Shown in pieces: positions 45,021-52,993 of a stretch of 64,000 nucleotides of DNA (the first letter of the stretch is position 1; the number at the start of each line of letters is the position of its first letter). Source of the stretch: UBA3824 sp017541145 (lineage in GTDB: Bacteria; Bacteroidota; Bacteroidia; Bacteroidales; UBA3824); NCBI GenBank assembly GCA_947168365.1, contig CAMVLO010000010.1:1-64000 (forward strand). The letters run 5' to 3'. The notes beneath the pieces were generated by a model. It saw only the letters and a program-made list of their open reading frames with translations. It searched no databases and was not told the origin of the DNA. Position numbers and translations under genes: made by a program.

Positions 45021-45303
45021 TCTGTGTTTTCACCTCAGGTGAAAATGCACATCCACTACCAATTCTGTGTTTTCACCTCAGGTGAAAATGCACATCCACT
45101 ACCCAATCTGTGTTTTCACCTCAGGTGAAAACGCAGAATCACTACCCGATCTGTGTTTTCACCTCAGGTGAAAACGCACATCCACTACCCGATCTGTGTT
45201 TTCACCTCAGGTGAAAACGCAGAATCACTACCCGATCTGTGTTTTCACCTCAGGTGAAAACACAGAATCACTACCCGATGTGAGTTTTCACCTCAGGTGA
45301 AAA
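45021..45303. repeat. Array C: seven 43-bp palindromic repeats
   Basis: The 19-mer TTTTCACCTCAGGTGAAAA occurs seven times, starting at 45027, 45070, 45113, 45156, 45199, 45242 and 45285, an exact 43-bp period with no change in the 19-mer. In unit 6 the arms extend to 15 bases (TCTGTGTTTTCACCT and its complement). The linkers alternate between two variants (CACATCCACTACC and CAGAATCACTACC). Identical short linkers exclude a CRISPR array. Confidence 0.96.
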
Positions 45304-45410
45304 GCTATATTTTGTACAGAAAGTTAATATAGAAGTTAAATAAATAAACTAACTGTTTAATTTAATTAGAATTTAAAGAAAATTAACGTTTCAAACGCAT
45401 ACCTAAAACA

Positions 45411-45436
45411 AAGGCTGTTCATCACTGAACAGCCTT
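45411..45436 (-). terminator. Terminator hairpin
   Basis: AAGGCTGTTCA (45411-45421) and TGAACAGCCTT (45426-45436) are perfect complements with a four-base loop. T-rich sequence follows on the minus strand. It ends the galactan operon after GH35. Confidence 0.88.
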
Positions 45437-45461
45437 TACAAAAATAAAACAATTAAAATAA

Positions 45462-47777
45462 CTATTTCTCAAATGCGACGTCTTTAATATAAATCTTAAA
45501 ATCTTTAATTAAACCCGGGTTTCCTTTTTCTTGGCGCGGGATTATTCTTATACCTTTCAAGGTTTCTGTTTTACCTAAATCAATTACTACCGAGTGCGGG
45601 AATGCTACGTTGTCTACTGTCTGCCAATAGGTAGATTCCTGAAGATCATAAAGTTTGTCGGCAGTATATTCTCCGGCTCTTGTTTCTTCGCTATCAGCGT
45701 AATAAACTTTCCAATCTTTGCGGTTTACAAGTTTGCCGTTTATATCAATCGCATCAAGCTCGGCGAATGATGTGATGTTGTCACCTTTGAAATTGTTGAG
45801 CGACTCTACACAAAGATAACGTCCTGTTACCGGTTTTGTAAATGTAACGGTCTGAGGTGTTGCGATGTTTTTCAACTGACCTTCTGCAACAGGTGTTTCA
45901 CCTTTGAGGTTGAGTTTTTCTCCGTCTTTGCGATGTGTTTGAGGTACTGAAACTCTCAACACATCGAGTATCGGATGGTCAAGACCTGCAACTTCAGCTT
46001 TTTCAGGACCAAGTATATCGAGTACTACAATTTCGTTTTCACCTTCTTTGAGCCAACAACCCGGCATGTAAAGTGTCTGCTGTGGACCGATTTTCCATAT
46101 ACGACCCAATGCTATACCGTTTACCCAAACAAAACCTTTGCCCCATGTATTGAAATCAAGGAATGTATCCTCGGCTTTCTTCAATGTGAACTTGGCTCTG
46201 TAATAAGCCGGACGGTCGGTTGCGGTTATTGAATGATAGTTTTTGTTTTGTGCGAATTGGTAATCCAACGGTAAGTTATAAATTGTCCAATCCTTTAGTT
46301 CTGTATCATTTACACTAACACTTGTTGTAATACCTTTGCGGTCGTGAATTGATTTATCAAAGTTGACACGTCCCAAAGCTTCGATATAAATATCAAGTGT
46401 ATCACCGGCTTTTACTTGCGGCAAGGTGCATGAGAATTCGGCTTTTCTGCGGTCGAGTTCTGCTACTTTTACTGAGTTTACGTAAACTAATGCGTAGTCA
46501 TGTACTTCATCGATGTTGAGCAAAGAACCTTGTTTTATATCGTTTTCAACAATTTTTCTGTAGAGTATTGAGCCCCAACCTTGATCGAATTTCTCCATCG
46601 GCATGATGTCGTGTGACTGTTTTGCTTCAGGAAGATTTCCGAATACTTCGGCAGATTCTGTGAATGTGATTGTCGGGATATTTACTGCCGGGATTTGAGC
46701 CGGAATATCAGCCAATGTTTCACCTTCGCCGAGGTAATTTTTCATCATGTCTCTGAGTAATGTGTATTTCTCAGTAACTTGACCGTTCTCTGAAATAGGA
46801 GCATCATAATCGTAAGAGCTACACATCGCACTGTAAGCCGGATTGTTGGCACCGCCCCAGTATCCGAATGTTGTACCTCCGTGGGTCATATAAAGCGAGA
46901 ACGAAATATTTTTGTCTAACATCTCTTTGAGACCGCTTACCATTACATCGGCAGGGCGTGTCTCGTGAGGTCTTCCCCAATGGTCGAACCAGCCGCTCCA
47001 AAACTCAGAACACATCAAAGGTGTGGTCGGTCTTAATTCTTTCAACTTGGCAAACTGAGCGTCGATATCGCTGCCTGTACCAAAATTTACTGTCCAAAGC
47101 AAGTCGTCGAGAGCATTATTTGTAAAATTGCTGCTCCAATCGCATTGGAAAAGCGGTACTTCGTTGAATCCGGATTTGCGAACAATATCGCGGATAGCAG
47201 AAACGTAAGGTTTGTTGGTGCCGTAGCTGCCGTATTCGTTTTCTACTTGTACCATTATGATGTTACCACCTTTTGTAATTTGAAGGTCTGAGAGTTGTTC
47301 ACCGACTTTAGCCATAAACTTCTCTACGTGTGACATATAATCAGCGTCGAGAGTTCTAAGTTGTATGCTGTCGTTTTTGAGCAACCACCATGGTAAACCG
47401 CCCATTTCCCATTCTGCACAGACGTATGGACCCGGTCTTACTATGATGTACATCCCGTTTTTCTGTGCCAATTTGCAGAATGAAGCTATATCTTTTTGTC
47501 CTGAGAAATCGAATACGCCTTCTTGCATTTCGTGATAGTTCCAGAAGATGTAAATACAAAGGGTATTCATACCCAAAGCTTTACAAAGCTGTATTCTGTT
47601 TTCCCAATATTCTTTAGGTATGCGTGAATAATGCACTTCTGCTGCTTTCACTACAAAGGGTTTACCGTTGAGGAGAAAGGTATTTTCTCCCGCCTCAAAA
47701 GTTCCTTTATTGTCTTTGCAGCTACTCGCGAACAGAATTGCAAATAACAAAAAACATAAACCTAAAACTTTTTTCAT
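45462..47777 (-). CDS. GH35 beta-galactosidase, lipoprotein
   Basis: A 771-residue lipoprotein (AILFASSC, Cys20); ATG 47777 is chosen because the 25 codons before it cover a promoter-like box and spoil the signal. The GH35 barrel has acid/base Glu181 in VQVENEYGSYG and nucleophile Glu258 in MCSEFWSGWF. Beta-sandwich domains follow, and the last 130 residues look like an F5/8 type C (discoidin) module. It removes terminal beta-galactose with retention. With the two GH30 enzymes it would finish beta-1,3/1,6-galactan side chains. Confidence 0.92.
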   Translation of the reverse strand: MKKVLGLCFLLFAILFASSCKDNKGTFEAGENTFLLNGKPFVVKAAEVHYSRIPKEYWENRIQLCKALGMNTLCIYIFWNYHEMQEGVFDFSGQKDIASFCKLAQKNGMYIIVRPGPYVCAEWEMGGLPWWLLKNDSIQLRTLDADYMSHVEKFMAKVGEQLSDLQITKGGNIIMVQVENEYGSYGTNKPYVSAIRDIVRKSGFNEVPLFQCDWSSNFTNNALDDLLWTVNFGTGSDIDAQFAKLKELRPTTPLMCSEFWSGWFDHWGRPHETRPADVMVSGLKEMLDKNISFSLYMTHGGTTFGYWGGANNPAYSAMCSSYDYDAPISENGQVTEKYTLLRDMMKNYLGEGETLADIPAQIPAVNIPTITFTESAEVFGNLPEAKQSHDIMPMEKFDQGWGSILYRKIVENDIKQGSLLNIDEVHDYALVYVNSVKVAELDRRKAEFSCTLPQVKAGDTLDIYIEALGRVNFDKSIHDRKGITTSVSVNDTELKDWTIYNLPLDYQFAQNKNYHSITATDRPAYYRAKFTLKKAEDTFLDFNTWGKGFVWVNGIALGRIWKIGPQQTLYMPGCWLKEGENEIVVLDILGPEKAEVAGLDHPILDVLRVSVPQTHRKDGEKLNLKGETPVAEGQLKNIATPQTVTFTKPVTGRYLCVESLNNFKGDNITSFAELDAIDINGKLVNRKDWKVYYADSEETRAGEYTADKLYDLQESTYWQTVDNVAFPHSVVIDLGKTETLKGIRIIPRQEKGNPGLIKDFKIYIKDVAFEK

Positions 47778-47809
47778 ATACAAGTCAATCCGTGTCATTT
47801 TTAGTGTTA

Positions 47810-47817
47810 CAAAATTA
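47810..47817 (-). promoter_or_regulatory. Possible -7 box TAATTTTG for GH35
   Basis: A minus-strand TAnnTTTG match 33 bp before the GH35 ATG. It may give GH35 extra transcription inside the operon. Confidence 0.35.
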
Positions 47818-47951
47818 TGGGTTAATTTGATAATTTGAGGTATAAAAATCAATCAAAATACATAGAAAAATCATTCAATTTTATTAAAAATTGTGCATTT
47901 TACGGCATTGTAGCGTGTTTTTCACGGTTTTGATTGATTTTTTTATTGTTA

Positions 47952-49448
47952 TCATCTTTGCGGCATTTGTAATATTACAGTTACCACACTCTTTGAGGGA
48001 ACGGTTGCGCATTTGCCTTTGGTTTCTACCGGTTTCAATTTGCAACCTTGGGTATCGTTTGTTACGTATACTTCACTGATGTTTTTCGGAAATTTTAATA
48101 TCTCCTCTTTATCAGAATAGTTGATAACTACGCTTACGATACTTCCGTCAGGATTTTTATATGAACTTATCATCAATCCTGTAGGATCTTCGGGAGTTGA
48201 AAGTCCGGCTGAAATTCTAACAGCACCTTGTTGGATAAATCTGCTGTAGTTTCCCAAGCTCCAAAGCAAGCGGCTGTCACTTAGTTTTCCGGTTTCAGCT
48301 GTCTCTTGACCGAAATCTTCCAACAATCCGTCTTTGTAATCTTCACCGATAGCTCGCCACCATTGCCATGAGCAAGCGTTGGCATATACCAAATCGTGAT
48401 GAATGCAACGTGCTACATACAATGCGGTTTTCATTGTAGTATCGTAACCGCCACCGCCGCCTATTTCCTCATCGTTGCTCATGATACATTGTTCTGTCAT
48501 CCAAAATCTAACACCGAATTTCTGCAATGTATCGCGAAGGTTTTCCCGCATGGTACGCAAGAAATCAAGCGGAGTATTTGTCCAATATCCGTGACCGGCA
48601 ATAAGTTTGTCAACATGAGAAAGATTCAACACATTGTCTACAGAGTCAGCACCGAAGAGAGTTTGTATTGCGAAACCTCTATCTACATCGGTCTGATGTG
48701 TAGAAACCATTGCGCGATAGTCAGAAGATTCGTTTACAAGTATTTTAGTATCAATATTCTCAGCAGTAAAAACGCTGTCGAGAACACGAGTGATTTTTGC
48801 GATCTCAGCATTTGTAGCCGGAGAACCTTCTTGTTTAGGTCCGTACCAGTTCCAATGTCCGTCGGGTTCGTTTACCGGACAGACATAATTGATGTTGATG
48901 CCGTGATTTTCTTTCAAACCTTTGATAGATTTGGCGATATAATCGGCATATTTTGTATAACAATCAGGTTTTAGATTGAAACTTCCGTCTCTACCGGTAT
49001 TAGTGGCAAGTCCGTTTTGAGTAAAATATACCGGCGGTGAGTTGAGGAATGCTATAAATGTATTAACACCGTATTTCTGAGCCCGTTTCATAAAATCGAC
49101 CTGAGCTTTTTGTTTAGAAAAATCCCAAGTTCCGTCAGGCATCAGGAAACATTCAGTACGAGTATACGGATTGATTTGAGCGTCATCGCCTTGGTAACAG
49201 CTGCCGGCTCCAAGATTGAAACGCCAGATATTAAGTCCGACACCTTTTTCTTTAGAGAACAACCATTCAGCAGCTTGATTTACAGTAGATTCTGCCCACT
49301 GAGTAGAATTTTGCAGGGTCCAAGCATCAGAAGCGCCAAACCCGTCTATAGTCTGATACGTTTGGTCTTCGTTGATTTCTACAATTTGAGTGTAATTTTC
49401 AGTACAACTAACTGCAAAAATTAAAGGTAATAAAAATAATTTTTTCAT
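47952..49448 (-). CDS. GH30 endo-beta-1,6-galactanase-like lipoprotein
   Basis: A 498-residue lipoprotein (LIFAVSC, Cys15). GH30 (beta/alpha)8 barrel plus side beta-domain, with acid/base Glu194 in CPVNEPDGHWNW and nucleophile Glu319 in FWMTEQ. The DGFGASDAWT start and KQEGSPATNAEI resemble the GH30 subfamilies that cut beta-1,6-galactan; fucosidase or xylanase activity is less likely. Start at ATG 49448; an upstream in-frame ATG at 49496 would lie inside the stem-loop. Operon member between the second GH30 and GH35. Confidence 0.87.
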   Translation of the reverse strand: MKKLFLLPLIFAVSCTENYTQIVEINEDQTYQTIDGFGASDAWTLQNSTQWAESTVNQAAEWLFSKEKGVGLNIWRFNLGAGSCYQGDDAQINPYTRTECFLMPDGTWDFSKQKAQVDFMKRAQKYGVNTFIAFLNSPPVYFTQNGLATNTGRDGSFNLKPDCYTKYADYIAKSIKGLKENHGININYVCPVNEPDGHWNWYGPKQEGSPATNAEIAKITRVLDSVFTAENIDTKILVNESSDYRAMVSTHQTDVDRGFAIQTLFGADSVDNVLNLSHVDKLIAGHGYWTNTPLDFLRTMRENLRDTLQKFGVRFWMTEQCIMSNDEEIGGGGGYDTTMKTALYVARCIHHDLVYANACSWQWWRAIGEDYKDGLLEDFGQETAETGKLSDSRLLWSLGNYSRFIQQGAVRISAGLSTPEDPTGLMISSYKNPDGSIVSVVINYSDKEEILKFPKNISEVYVTNDTQGCKLKPVETKGKCATVPSKSVVTVILQMPQR

Positions 49449-49463
49449 ACATCTGTTTATAAA

Positions 49464-49546
49464 ATTCAACCACGGAAAATACCAATTACGAAACAAAAAT
49501 AGTAAACAGACTAAGTTCGTAATTATGCAGTATTCCGTGGTTGAAT
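49464..49546 (-). repeat. Intercistronic stem-loop, copy 1 of 3
   Basis: Outer arms ATTCAACCACGGAA (49464-49477) and TTCCGTGGTTGAAT (49533-49546) are perfect complements. Nested inner arms AATTACGAA (49484-49492) and TTCGTAATT (49516-49524) pair as well. In the transcript it begins 14 nt after the stop of the upstream GH30 gene. No T-run follows, so it is not a terminator. Confidence 0.92.
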
Positions 49547-49560
49547 GAAAAGGAATAATA

Positions 49561-51246
49561 TTATTTACAATATACTATGGTTGTAACAGATTTAGCAGGA
49601 ATAACAACTTTATCATCGCTCATGTTAGAACGTTCAAGTTTCTTTGACTCGTCAGTTACGAAACGAAGAACTTTGTTGTAACCTTCATAACCTGTAAGTT
49701 TTGGCTGTACACGTATTTTCTTATCTGTTAGATTGGTGTATACAGCAACCAATGTTTTGGAATCAGGAGAAATGAATGCAGTACCGATAAATGATTTATC
49801 TGCGCCGCAATCCAAATCAACACGTTTGTAATCAGGACGAATAAAACGGCTGTAGTTACCAAGTACATAAAGATTAACGTTGGCAGCCCAATTGTTGTTT
49901 ACTGTAAGATCTTCAGTATAATCATCTTTGTAATCAGAAACATCAGCACCGAGTTTTATCAAGTAGAATCTGTTTTTCTGACTCCAACGTTCTTGACCCC
50001 AAACGGTCCAATAACTCCAAGATGAAACATTACCCCAAACCAAATCAGAGTAAATTACTCTTGAAAGATAGAGTGCATTATCGATGTATTTAGCATCAGC
50101 CAAACCGGGATAATTGTCGGTTGCAGCATATTCATCAAGCATTGACCATTCAGTCTGCCAAAGTCCTATACCATAACCCTCAGCCTCGAAAGCTGCATTA
50201 GAACGGATTTGCTCCAAATCAGTCCAATTGCGATCTTCCCAATATGAGTGAGCACCTATTACTTTGTGAACGTGTTTTAAATCTTTTACTGAATTTTCAC
50301 CGTCACCAAAGAATTCTTGAATCTGATTTGAACGGTTTTCGTATGTTTCAGAATAAGTTGCAGTCCATTTTGCAGTTTCAGGAATGATGATTTCAGTTTT
50401 CTGATCACCGAGTTTTTCATCCAATGCTTTTACAAGTTTTGTAATTTCAGAGTTTTGCCAACCGCTACCTTCTTGTCCACCTTCCCAATTATATTGAGGT
50501 TCGTTTACAGGAGAGATGTAATCGATTTTGATACCGTTGTCTGTAAAATGTTTTGCGACATCTGCCATATAACCGGCAAAATCTGCATAGTTTTCTTCAT
50601 TAAGGTTAGCATTAGCACCGCTTGCAGAAAAACCTAAACCGTTTTTTGTCCAACGTACAAGAGGAGTATTGGAAAACAAAAGCATTTTTTCAACACCGTA
50701 TTTTTTAGCCTCAGTCATAAAATATTGTTGACCTGCGCATTTTGTCCAATCATAATCGTTACCATTCAAATAACATTCAGCTCTACGGGTAACATCTTCC
50801 AATTTAGAATCAGCACCTTGCTCAGCTGTACCGCCGCCGAGATTTACTCTCCACATCGAAAGTCCGATACCTGTTAAACTACCGTCTTCCAAAGTATCTT
50901 GAGAGAAAAGAAGTTTAGCCATTTTGTCTTTGTCTGTATAGTTTTTACCGACAAATTCACCGAGCCAACAATCTGAAGCACCGAAACCTTCCATTGTTTG
51001 GTAAACACTTCCGGTATTGATTTTTACGATAATATCATCATCAGATTTTTCATCAGAAGATTTTACGACTTTCCAATCAGCACCAGCTGACGGATTATCA
51101 TTTACAATTTCCTCATTGTTTCTCTTTGCGATTTCTTCCGGCGACAATGCAGTATTGCTGTCGTTAGGAGTAATATCGTCATGGTCGCAAGATACCAATC
51201 CTACTGCAACCATAGCTGTCAATAAACATATATTAAATATCTTCAT
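49561..51246 (-). CDS. GH30 endo-beta-1,6-galactanase-like surface lipoprotein
   Basis: A 561-residue lipoprotein (VAVGLVSC, Cys20, then acidic DHDDITPND, a surface-type signal). After a 65-residue linker the GH30 barrel starts at EGFGASDCW, with acid/base Glu249 in SPVNEPQYNWEGGQEG and nucleophile Glu366 in LWQTEWSML. The NEPQ..WEGG.QEG pattern is that of beta-1,6-galactanases in GH30. It differs from its neighbour by a longer linker and acidic N-terminus, so this one is probably the cell-surface enzyme and the other perhaps periplasmic. Confidence 0.88.
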   Translation of the reverse strand: MKIFNICLLTAMVAVGLVSCDHDDITPNDSNTALSPEEIAKRNNEEIVNDNPSAGADWKVVKSSDEKSDDDIIVKINTGSVYQTMEGFGASDCWLGEFVGKNYTDKDKMAKLLFSQDTLEDGSLTGIGLSMWRVNLGGGTAEQGADSKLEDVTRRAECYLNGNDYDWTKCAGQQYFMTEAKKYGVEKMLLFSNTPLVRWTKNGLGFSASGANANLNEENYADFAGYMADVAKHFTDNGIKIDYISPVNEPQYNWEGGQEGSGWQNSEITKLVKALDEKLGDQKTEIIIPETAKWTATYSETYENRSNQIQEFFGDGENSVKDLKHVHKVIGAHSYWEDRNWTDLEQIRSNAAFEAEGYGIGLWQTEWSMLDEYAATDNYPGLADAKYIDNALYLSRVIYSDLVWGNVSSWSYWTVWGQERWSQKNRFYLIKLGADVSDYKDDYTEDLTVNNNWAANVNLYVLGNYSRFIRPDYKRVDLDCGADKSFIGTAFISPDSKTLVAVYTNLTDKKIRVQPKLTGYEGYNKVLRFVTDESKKLERSNMSDDKVVIPAKSVTTIVYCK

Positions 51247-51263
51247 AATTTTTCTTTTTAATT

Positions 51264-51295
51264 AACCACGGAATTTTTTTATTAATTCCGTGGTT
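51264..51295 (-). repeat. Intercistronic stem-loop, copy 2 of 3
   Basis: AACCACGGAATT (51264-51275) and AATTCCGTGGTT (51284-51295), a perfect 12-pair stem with eight-base loop. It starts 9 nt after the susD stop in the transcript. No T-run follows it. Confidence 0.93.
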
Positions 51296-51304
51296 GGTAT
51301 AATA

Positions 51305-52921
51305 TTAATATCCCGGGTTTTGTTTGAGCGAACCGTTACTTTGAACAATTTCTGTATTAGGAATCGGGAAAAGCAAGTCACGCTCTTTCTTAAAATCGAT
51401 ACCTTCGTCTTGAGGTTCTATAAGATTTGAGGTCTCATATTCATCGGTAGAATATTTTGTATTATACAATACCCAAGTACCTTGAGGACCGAAAAGGTTG
51501 CAAGCCATTTTTTCACCATTAAGATCTGTCCAACGGCGAATATCATAAAGACGATTTGCCTCAAAAGCAAGTTCAAGACGGCGTTCTTTACGAATATCAT
51601 ACATCAAATTAAGATCTGTTGTATGTATTTCAGGAAGATCGACACGAGCACGAACCATGTTGAGATATTTCTGTGCTTCAACATCCTTACCTAACATATT
51701 CTTAACTTCAGCAGCCATCAAAAGAACGTCAGCATAACGCATAAGTCTGTAATTCAAAGCAATATGAGGAGCATCATATTTACCTTCAATACGTTTTGCT
51801 CTTGGGATGTAAAGTTTAGCATTTACACGCGCAGATTTATGTTTTGACGGTAATACACCATATCCGGGAACTTCTTCACCTTTTTCGTTTTTGTGTACGA
51901 AAGCTTTAGGATCTGTCTCATTAGGAATTGCCATTGCACCGTGTTTGATGATAGTACAGAATTTTCTGATTTCATCACCTTGCTCATCGTATGCATTCTC
52001 AAGGTCAGAAGAAGGACCGCCCCATGACCAACCATCGTCGTCACGGCTACCGGCTACTACTGAAATTCTCTCACCGACATTGTAAGTAATATCGCCGGAA
52101 GTCTGAATTTCAAAAACACCTTCTTCGCTGTTGTTGTAATCCATATTCCAAACTTTGGTGAAATCGTCCAACAATGCATATTCATTGCTGCTGATTACTG
52201 CGTCAAGATATTTTTCAGCCAATTCAAATTTTTCTTGATACAAATATGCTTTAGCCAAAAATGCTTGAGCAGCACCTTTGGTAGCACGACCAAGTTCGCC
52301 ATTTGCAATTGTCTGTTTTCTTGTCGGCAAATAATCGATAGCATCCAAAAAATCTTTTTCAATTTGTTTGTATGTATCTTCCAAAGTTGCACGGGTAAGA
52401 CCTCTTGAATCTTCTACAGTTACAGACAAAACCAAAGGAACACCGCCAAAGTTTTTAGCCAATTCAAAATAAGAGAATGCTCTAATGAATTTTGCTTCAG
52501 CTACCAAACGGTTTTTCTTTTCTTCGGAGATTGATGTTACTTTCGGAACGTATTCAATAACAGTGTTACATGTATGAATACCTTTGTAACGATACTGCCA
52601 ATAGTTAGACAATGTACCACTTGTAGTTTTTCCCTGATATAGAACGAGATCGTTGTAACCGTCTTGACCTTGGGTTGTATTGTTCATCCAACCATCGTCA
52701 GTACACATATCAGCAAGGATGTATGTGTTGTAAATCTGCCACCAATCGTCGTAAGCAAGTGACTGATAACAACCGTAAACCTGCGCCAAACATTGTTCCT
52801 CGTTATTAAAATAATTGTCGAGGACTTGAGTACCTTTAACATCTTGTGTTAAAAAGTCCTCGGTGCAGCCTGTAAATCCTACAACAGCTGCAAATATGCC
52901 GTATTTTAAAAACTTTTTCAT
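51305..52921 (-). CDS. SusD/RagB family glycan-binding lipoprotein
   Basis: A 538-residue lipoprotein (VVGFTGC, Cys19, then TEDFL) with SusD features: N-terminal QCLAQVYGCYQSL, ELAKNFGGVPLV, the conserved RMADVLLMAAE-like RLMRYADVLLMAAEVKN, RKERRLELAFEANRLYDIRRW and a final LFPIPNTEI...QNPGY. It pairs with the SusC of this operon to capture galactan oligosaccharides. The stem-loop pair on both sides sets it off from susC and GH30. Confidence 0.94.
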   Translation of the reverse strand: MKKFLKYGIFAAVVGFTGCTEDFLTQDVKGTQVLDNYFNNEEQCLAQVYGCYQSLAYDDWWQIYNTYILADMCTDDGWMNNTTQGQDGYNDLVLYQGKTTSGTLSNYWQYRYKGIHTCNTVIEYVPKVTSISEEKKNRLVAEAKFIRAFSYFELAKNFGGVPLVLSVTVEDSRGLTRATLEDTYKQIEKDFLDAIDYLPTRKQTIANGELGRATKGAAQAFLAKAYLYQEKFELAEKYLDAVISSNEYALLDDFTKVWNMDYNNSEEGVFEIQTSGDITYNVGERISVVAGSRDDDGWSWGGPSSDLENAYDEQGDEIRKFCTIIKHGAMAIPNETDPKAFVHKNEKGEEVPGYGVLPSKHKSARVNAKLYIPRAKRIEGKYDAPHIALNYRLMRYADVLLMAAEVKNMLGKDVEAQKYLNMVRARVDLPEIHTTDLNLMYDIRKERRLELAFEANRLYDIRRWTDLNGEKMACNLFGPQGTWVLYNTKYSTDEYETSNLIEPQDEGIDFKKERDLLFPIPNTEIVQSNGSLKQNPGY

Positions 52922-52937
52922 TTGTGATATTTTTTAA

Positions 52938-52980
52938 TAACCACGGAAATATTTACTAAATGTATTTTTTTCCGTGGTTA
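52938..52980 (-). repeat. Intercistronic stem-loop, copy 3 of 3
   Basis: TAACCACGGAAA (52938-52949) and TTTCCGTGGTTA (52969-52980) are perfect complements with a 19-base loop that itself holds ATTTACTAAAT. It begins 14 nt after the susC stop in the transcript and is not followed by a T-run. Confidence 0.93.
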
Positions 52981-52993
52981 AAAATTATACGAT

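Larger units (their letters stand above)
44887..45461. other. Convergent intergenic region with array C
   Basis: This 575-bp gap contains possible interleaved stems (44902-44968), the seven-unit palindromic array C (45021-45303) and the terminator of the GH35 gene. No coding sequence was seen. Confidence 0.7.

Noticed and set aside
49494..49501. Promoter box TATTTTTG for the GH30 gene
   Set aside because: It matches TAnnTTTG but lies in the loop of the intercistronic stem and has no -33 box, so operon transcription is the simpler reading.
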